This document shows, piece by piece, positions 60,223 through 64,000 of a stretch of 64,000 nucleotides of DNA; within the stretch, counting starts at the first letter, position 1, and the number at the start of each line of letters is the position of its first letter. A program made the position numbers and the translations under genes. A model generated the notes under the pieces. It saw only the letters and a program-made list of their open reading frames with translations, made no database searches and was not told the origin of the DNA. This DNA comes from Micromonospora narathiwatensis (GTDB lineage Bacteria > Actinomycetota > Actinomycetes > Mycobacteriales > Micromonosporaceae), in NCBI RefSeq assembly GCF_900089605.1, contig NZ_LT594324.1:4154001-4218000 (forward strand), given 5' to 3'.

Positions 60223-61875
60223 CTGAACACCGACACGACGCGACAGGAACCGGCCGGCCCCGCCACCGGCTGGTGGACCGAGGCCGTCATCTACCAGGTC
60301 TACCCGCGCTCGTTCGCCGACTCGAACGGCGACGGCATCGGCGACCTCCCCGGCATCACCGCCCGCCTCGACCACCTCGCCGAGCTGGGGGTCGACGCGC
60401 TCTGGCTGTCGCCGTTCTACCCGTCCCCGCAGGCCGACGCCGGCTACGACGTGGCCGACTACCGGGACGTGGACCCGCTCTTCGGCACCCTCGCGGACGC
60501 CGACACGATGATCGCCGAGGCGAAGGCGCGCGGGCTGCGGGTGATCGTCGACCTGGTCCCCAACCACACCTCGTCGGCGCACCGCTGGTTCCAGGCCGCG
60601 CTCGACACCGGCGCGGGCAGCCCCGAGCGGCAGCGCTACGTCTTCCGCGACGGCAAGGGCCCACAGGGCGCCGAGCCGCCGAACGACTGGCAGAGCGTCT
60701 TCGGCGGCCCGGCCTGGACCCGGCTGCCGGACGGCCAGTGGTACCTGCACCTGTTCGACCCCGGCCAGCCGGACCTGAACTGGGACAACCCCGAGGTGCG
60801 CGCCGAGTTCCTGGACATCCTCCGGTTCTGGCTGGACCGGGGCGTCGACGGCTTCCGGGTGGACGTGGCGCACGGCCTGATCAAGCAGGCCGACCTGGCC
60901 GACTGGCAGGAGCCGCAGGAGATCCTCTCCGGCAACGAGGTGGACAAGCCCCGCCCGCCGATGTGGGACCAGGACGGCGTACACGAGATCTACCGGGACT
61001 GGCGGCGGCTTCTCGACTCGTACGACGGCGAGCGCATTCTGGTCGCCGAGGCGTGGGTGGAGCCGGCCGAGCGGCTGGCCCGCTACGTCCGGCCCGACGA
61101 GATGCACCAGGCGTTCAACTTCGAGTACCTGCTCGCCTCGTGGACCGCCCCGGCCCAGTACGCGGTGATCACCCGTTCGCTGGAGGCCACCGACTCCGTC
61201 GGCGCGCCCACCACCTGGGTGCTCTCCAACCACGACGTGGTTCGGCACGCCTCCCGGCTCGGCCTGCCGATCGGTGCCCCCCGGCCGAACGGGATCGGCG
61301 TCGGCGATCCGCAGCCCGACGTGGCGCTCGGCCTGCGCCGGGCCCGGGCGGCCACCCTGCTGATGCTGGCCCTGCCCGGTTCCGCGTACCTCTACCAGGG
61401 CGAGGAGTTGGGGCTGCCGGAGCACACCGCGCTGCCCGACGAGACCCGGCAGGACCCGACCTGGGAGCGCAGCGGGCACACCGAGCGGGGCCGGGACGGC
61501 TGCCGGGTGCCGATCCCGTGGGAGGCCGACGCCCCGTCGTACGGCTTCGGGCCGACCGACGCGAGCTGGCTTCCCCAGCCCCCGATTTGGGCCGAGTACG
61601 CCCTGGACCGGCAGCGCGGGGTGCCCGGCTCGACGTACGAGCTGTACCGGACCGCGCTGCGGCTGCGCCGGGAGCACGGGCTGGGCGTCGGCCCGCTGCG
61701 CTGGCTCTCCTCCGGGGACGAGGTGCTCGCCTTCACCAACGGCCCGCTCACCGTGCTGACCAACTTCGGGGCGGCGGCGGTGCCCCTGCCCGCCGGCGCC
61801 GAGGTGCTGGCGGCCAGCGCCCCGCTGGAGGCCGCCGCCGTACCCACCGACGTCACGGTCTGGTACCGCGCCTGA
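60223..61875 (+). CDS. GH13 alpha-glucosidase, apparent CTG start
   Basis: 550 aa if started at CTG 60223. The frame is open back to 60145 but has no ATG, GTG or TTG before the start of the barrel; the first GTG, at 60451, would remove the first barrel strand (VYPRSFADSNGDGIGDL near residue 26). A GGGGAGAAGG ribosome binding site stands 6-8 nt before the CTG. Catalytic residues are visible: nucleophile in DGFRVDVAHG near residue 214, acid in VAEAWV near 276, stabilising Asp in SNHDVVRH near 340. It probably splits imported alpha-glucosides to glucose (AglA or oligo-1,6-glucosidase). Confidence 0.88.
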   Translation: MNTDTTRQEPAGPATGWWTEAVIYQVYPRSFADSNGDGIGDLPGITARLDHLAELGVDALWLSPFYPSPQADAGYDVADYRDVDPLFGTLADADTMIAEAKARGLRVIVDLVPNHTSSAHRWFQAALDTGAGSPERQRYVFRDGKGPQGAEPPNDWQSVFGGPAWTRLPDGQWYLHLFDPGQPDLNWDNPEVRAEFLDILRFWLDRGVDGFRVDVAHGLIKQADLADWQEPQEILSGNEVDKPRPPMWDQDGVHEIYRDWRRLLDSYDGERILVAEAWVEPAERLARYVRPDEMHQAFNFEYLLASWTAPAQYAVITRSLEATDSVGAPTTWVLSNHDVVRHASRLGLPIGAPRPNGIGVGDPQPDVALGLRRARAATLLMLALPGSAYLYQGEELGLPEHTALPDETRQDPTWERSGHTERGRDGCRVPIPWEADAPSYGFGPTDASWLPQPPIWAEYALDRQRGVPGSTYELYRTALRLRREHGLGVGPLRWLSSGDEVLAFTNGPLTVLTNFGAAAVPLPAGAEVLAASAPLEAAAVPTDVTVWYRA

Positions 61876-61881
61876 CCCGTC

Positions 61882-61929
61882 AGGAGGGGGCCCCTGTGCA
61901 ACGCGAGGCGTTGACCGGGGGCCCCTCCT
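61882..61929. terminator. Large bidirectional hairpin
   Basis: Outer arms AGGAGGGG / CCCCTCCT, a 1x1 mismatch, then CCCC / GGGG and an inner CAACGC / GCGTTG stem. It lies between the convergent glucosidase and transporter genes and touches the stop codon of the latter. Confidence 0.8.
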
Positions 61930-63341
61930 CACCGCCGGTCGGCGCGGGTGTGCAGAAGTTCGCGTACCTGCGCGATGTCGCGCGGGGAGGTACGGGCGGC
62001 GAGCCAGTACATGATGCCGGTGGGGATGAAGAAGAGCTGGAACGCGGCCAGCCCGACGGCGTAGTTCAACGGCGGCGGGAAGGCCGCCCGCAGCCCGTGG
62101 AAGACCACCCCGACCAGGCCGTTGCCGGCCGCCCGGCCGACCCCGTTGACCAGGTTGCCCAGGCTGTAGACGGTGCCCCGGTGCTCGGGCGGGTTGACGT
62201 CGGCGATCAGCGCGAACCAGTTCGGCGAGTTGGCCGAGGTGAGCGCGAGCGCCAGCACGGCGGTCAGCAGGCTCAGCCCGACCGTCGGCTCGGTGACCAC
62301 GCTGGCCAGCACCGCGCCGATCACCGCGCCGGAGCTGCCGCCCTCCGGCACGTCGATCCGGATCGGCACGAGGAACAGGACCAGGTAGAACGGCACGGCC
62401 GCGAGGATGCCCACCGCCGCGACCAGCGCCCGGCCGCTCGGCGTACGCCGCTGGAGCGCGTCACCGGCCAGCCCGCCCAGGATGGAGAACACCCCGCCGA
62501 GCTGGAACAGGGTGGCGAAGACGCTGCCCACCACCACGGCGGTGGCCGTCGAGTAGCCCTGCGCCTCGGCCCGCTGGGCGAAGAGCACCGGCAGCCAGAC
62601 CAGCGAGCCGAACGCCGCCTGCGCGGTCAGCCCCTGCATGATCAGCCATCGGTTGGTCCGCCGGCCCAGGATCCGGGGCAGGTCGGCCCGGCTGATCCGG
62701 TAGTCGTACTCGGCGCCGCTGTCGAACGCCGCGGCCAGCTCCGGCTCGCTCTGCCCGCGGCGGATGTCGTACGTGAACAGGTAGGCCACGGTGGCGGCCA
62801 GGCCGACGACGGTGAGCAGCAGGAACGGCCGGCGCCAGTCGGTGGCGCCGAGGAGGCCGCCGGTGAGCGTCCCGGCGAGGGTGCCGACGCCCTGCGACAG
62901 CCCCCAGAAGCTCATCACCAGACCCCGACGGCGCGGCGAGATCAGGTCGGTGACCACGGAGAAGCCGACCGAGCCGACCGCGCCGAGCCCGACCGCGGCG
63001 ACGAGCTGGGCGATCAGGAACGTCGGGTAGTGCTGGGCGAGGGCGCTGCCGCCGGTGCCGGCCGCCCAGATCAGCGTGCCGACCATGAGCAGCGGCTTGC
63101 GGTTGGTCCGGTCGCCCACGTACGCCCAGGCCACCGCGGCGACCGCGCTGACCAGGAAGCTCACCGCGGTGACCAGGCCGAGCAGCCGCTGCGGCACCCC
63201 CAGCGCGCCGGAGATCGGCCCGTACAGCGGCGGGACCAGGCCGATGGCCACGTTGTCCAGCGAGGCGAGCACCACGAACACGACCACGCTGTAGAACCGG
63301 TGGGCCGCGCTGCCGCGCCGCGAGACTCTGGTGCCGCTCAT
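61929..63341 (-). CDS. Major facilitator superfamily transporter
   Basis: 470 aa, twelve helices expected. The loop between helices 2 and 3 carries GDRTNRKPLL (MFS motif A) near residue 76. SNxxNW-type text ANSPNWFALIADVNPPEHRG near residue 375 recalls the spinster/OPA-like sugar-phosphate and drug families. A central cytoplasmic loop of about 35 residues (SEPELAAAFDSGAEYDYRIS) separates the two halves. Substrate unknown. Confidence 0.88.
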   Translation of the reverse strand: MSGTRVSRRGSAAHRFYSVVVFVVLASLDNVAIGLVPPLYGPISGALGVPQRLLGLVTAVSFLVSAVAAVAWAYVGDRTNRKPLLMVGTLIWAAGTGGSALAQHYPTFLIAQLVAAVGLGAVGSVGFSVVTDLISPRRRGLVMSFWGLSQGVGTLAGTLTGGLLGATDWRRPFLLLTVVGLAATVAYLFTYDIRRGQSEPELAAAFDSGAEYDYRISRADLPRILGRRTNRWLIMQGLTAQAAFGSLVWLPVLFAQRAEAQGYSTATAVVVGSVFATLFQLGGVFSILGGLAGDALQRRTPSGRALVAAVGILAAVPFYLVLFLVPIRIDVPEGGSSGAVIGAVLASVVTEPTVGLSLLTAVLALALTSANSPNWFALIADVNPPEHRGTVYSLGNLVNGVGRAAGNGLVGVVFHGLRAAFPPPLNYAVGLAAFQLFFIPTGIMYWLAARTSPRDIAQVRELLHTRADRR

Positions 63342-63393
63342 GCCCGGCAGCCAACCAGGTGGAGATCACGGCCCGATGACGGGCCCGACGTCC

Positions 63394-64000
63394 TCACAGG
63401 TATCCGCCGATCTCGACCGGCACCGATCCGGCCGGGACCGCCCCGGCGCGCAGCGCGTACAGCTCCGCCAGGGTGGCGCCCTGCGGCGGGACCCCCGCCG
63501 TGGTGCCGAGCCACCCGGTCGCCTCGGCGTACGACAGCGGGCCGACCTCGATCCGGGCCAGGCAGCGCCCCGGCCGGACGACCGCCGGGTGCAACCGGGA
63601 CAGGTCCTCGTTCGTGGTGATCGCCACCAGCACGTCCCGGCCCTGCCCGAGCAGCCCGTCGGTCAGGTTGAGCAGCCGGGACAGCGCCTGCCCGGCCGCC
63701 TGCTTGGCCTCGCCCCGGATCAACTCGTCGCAGTCCTCCAGGATCAGCAGCCGCCAGCGGCGTCCCGCACCGCCCTCCTCGTCCTCGTCCCCCACCGCGA
63801 CGTCGGACAGATAGGCCGCGTCGCCGAAGAGGACGTCCGGGTCGAGCACGGCGTCCACCTGGCACCAGTCGCGCCACTCGCGGGCCAGCGCGCGCAGCGC
63901 GGTGGTCTTGCCGGTGCCGGGCGCGCCGTGCAGCAGCACCAGCCGCCCCGAGACGGCCTCCGGGGTGGCGGCCATCAGCGCGTCCAGGGCGCTACGCGCC
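63394..64000 (-). CDS. AAA family ATPase, DUF5925 type (5' end outside window)
   Basis: The frame is open to the window edge, so the gene starts beyond 64000; 201 codons are seen. Walker A LVLLHGAPGTGKTTALRALA, Walker B-like LLILEDCDELIRG, sensor 1 ITTNEDLSRLHPA and the arginine-finger-like VVRPGRC. The text closely fits actinobacterial AAA proteins with an N-terminal DUF5925, which would lie outside the window. The ATG at 63975 is internal, not the start, as the alanine/leucine helix before it belongs to the domain. Confidence 0.85.
   Translation of the reverse strand, partial: ARSALDALMAATPEAVSGRLVLLHGAPGTGKTTALRALAREWRDWCQVDAVLDPDVLFGDAAYLSDVAVGDEDEEGGAGRRWRLLILEDCDELIRGEAKQAAGQALSRLLNLTDGLLGQGRDVLVAITTNEDLSRLHPAVVRPGRCLARIEVGPLSYAEATGWLGTTAGVPPQGATLAELYALRAGAVPAGSVPVEIGGYL

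Noticed and set aside
58966..61932. 988-codon antisense ORF under the LacI and glucosidase genes
   Set aside because: No domain text; typical GC shadow.
60273..63620. 1115-codon plus-strand ORF over the glucosidase and transporter
   Set aside because: Runs through a terminator hairpin and is antisense to a clear MFS transporter; composition is not protein-like.

Overview
The window is a 64-kb piece of a very GC-rich actinobacterial chromosome. High third-position GC, many GTG starts, many leaderless genes (a TANNNT box 6-8 nt before the start codon), a complete cobalamin end-pathway, SURF1, DUF3817-type and GPGG-type small membrane proteins and hairpin terminators between convergent genes all fit a filamentous actinomycete. 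I favour Micromonosporaceae (Micromonospora-like), but family level is inference. Most of the window is core chromosome; the only clearly mobile segment is about 24-25.4 kb.

Layout. 1-2.6 kb: 3' part of a trehalose-6-phosphatase/GH15 fusion. 2.65-6.1 kb: a minus-strand cobalamin operon (aminotransferase cobC-like, cobT, SirC/SUMT fusion). 6.2-8.4 kb: class A penicillin-binding protein behind a 19-bp palindrome. 8.5-10.4 kb: a CobB/CbiA-type amidase lacking both the P-loop lysine and the catalytic cysteine, overlapping a GNAT acetyltransferase. 10.6-12.6 kb: SURF1 and a proline-rich membrane protein preceded by a leaderless 9-codon ORF. 12.7-16.8 kb: ATP-dependent DNA ligase, M20 dipeptidase, uridine-kinase-like enzyme. 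17-20.2 kb: rhodanese, then cobD-cobQ. 20.3-23.7 kb: SSB paralogue, a DosR-like box and a ribosome hibernation factor, a hydrolase, and a protein that may be a dead trypsin-fold protease.

23.9-25.4 kb: tRNA-Arg(TCT) with a frameshifted tyrosine-integrase remnant just downstream, small unknown genes and a stand-alone GntR repressor over a palindromic operator. This looks like the scar of an integrative element. 25.5-34 kb: phosphotransferase, DHFR-like reductase, hydrolases, a three-gene two-component locus (kinase, pseudokinase, NarL-type regulator), PlsC, VOC protein. 34-37.6 kb: amylo-1,6-glucosidase-like enzyme coupled to an SCP2 protein, CBS-pair protein, PPOX-fold reductase. 37.7-41.7 kb: asd and an M16 peptidase pair.

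42-43.3 kb: class II-type DAHP synthase locus preceded by a complete attenuator: a leaderless leader peptide containing Tyr-Arg-Trp-Phe, then a GC hairpin followed by T4. I consider this the best regulatory find in the window. 44-46.7 kb: small DUF and membrane proteins. 47-51.6 kb: NlpC/P60 cell-wall hydrolase, a group-2 sigma-70 factor, MurQ and its RpiR-type regulator with a clear operator. 52-53.3 kb: SDR and thymidylate-kinase-like genes, convergent and overlapping. 53.5-55.3 kb: nucleotidyltransferase, BON protein, metallophosphoesterase and a GPGG small membrane protein. 55.5-61.9 kb: an alpha-glucoside regulon (lipoprotein binding protein, two permeases, LacI regulator, GH13 glucosidase) with a LacI-type operator upstream; the glucosidase appears to start at CTG. 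62-64 kb: MFS transporter and the 3' part of an AAA ATPase.

Genes work together in cobalamin assembly (SUMT, cobT, cobC-like, cobQ, cobD), peptidoglycan synthesis, hydrolysis and recycling (PBP, NlpC/P60, MurQ/MurR), and alpha-glucan/trehalose metabolism (OtsB-GH15, debranching-type enzyme, alpha-glucoside operon). No CRISPR array, rRNA or insertion sequence was seen.
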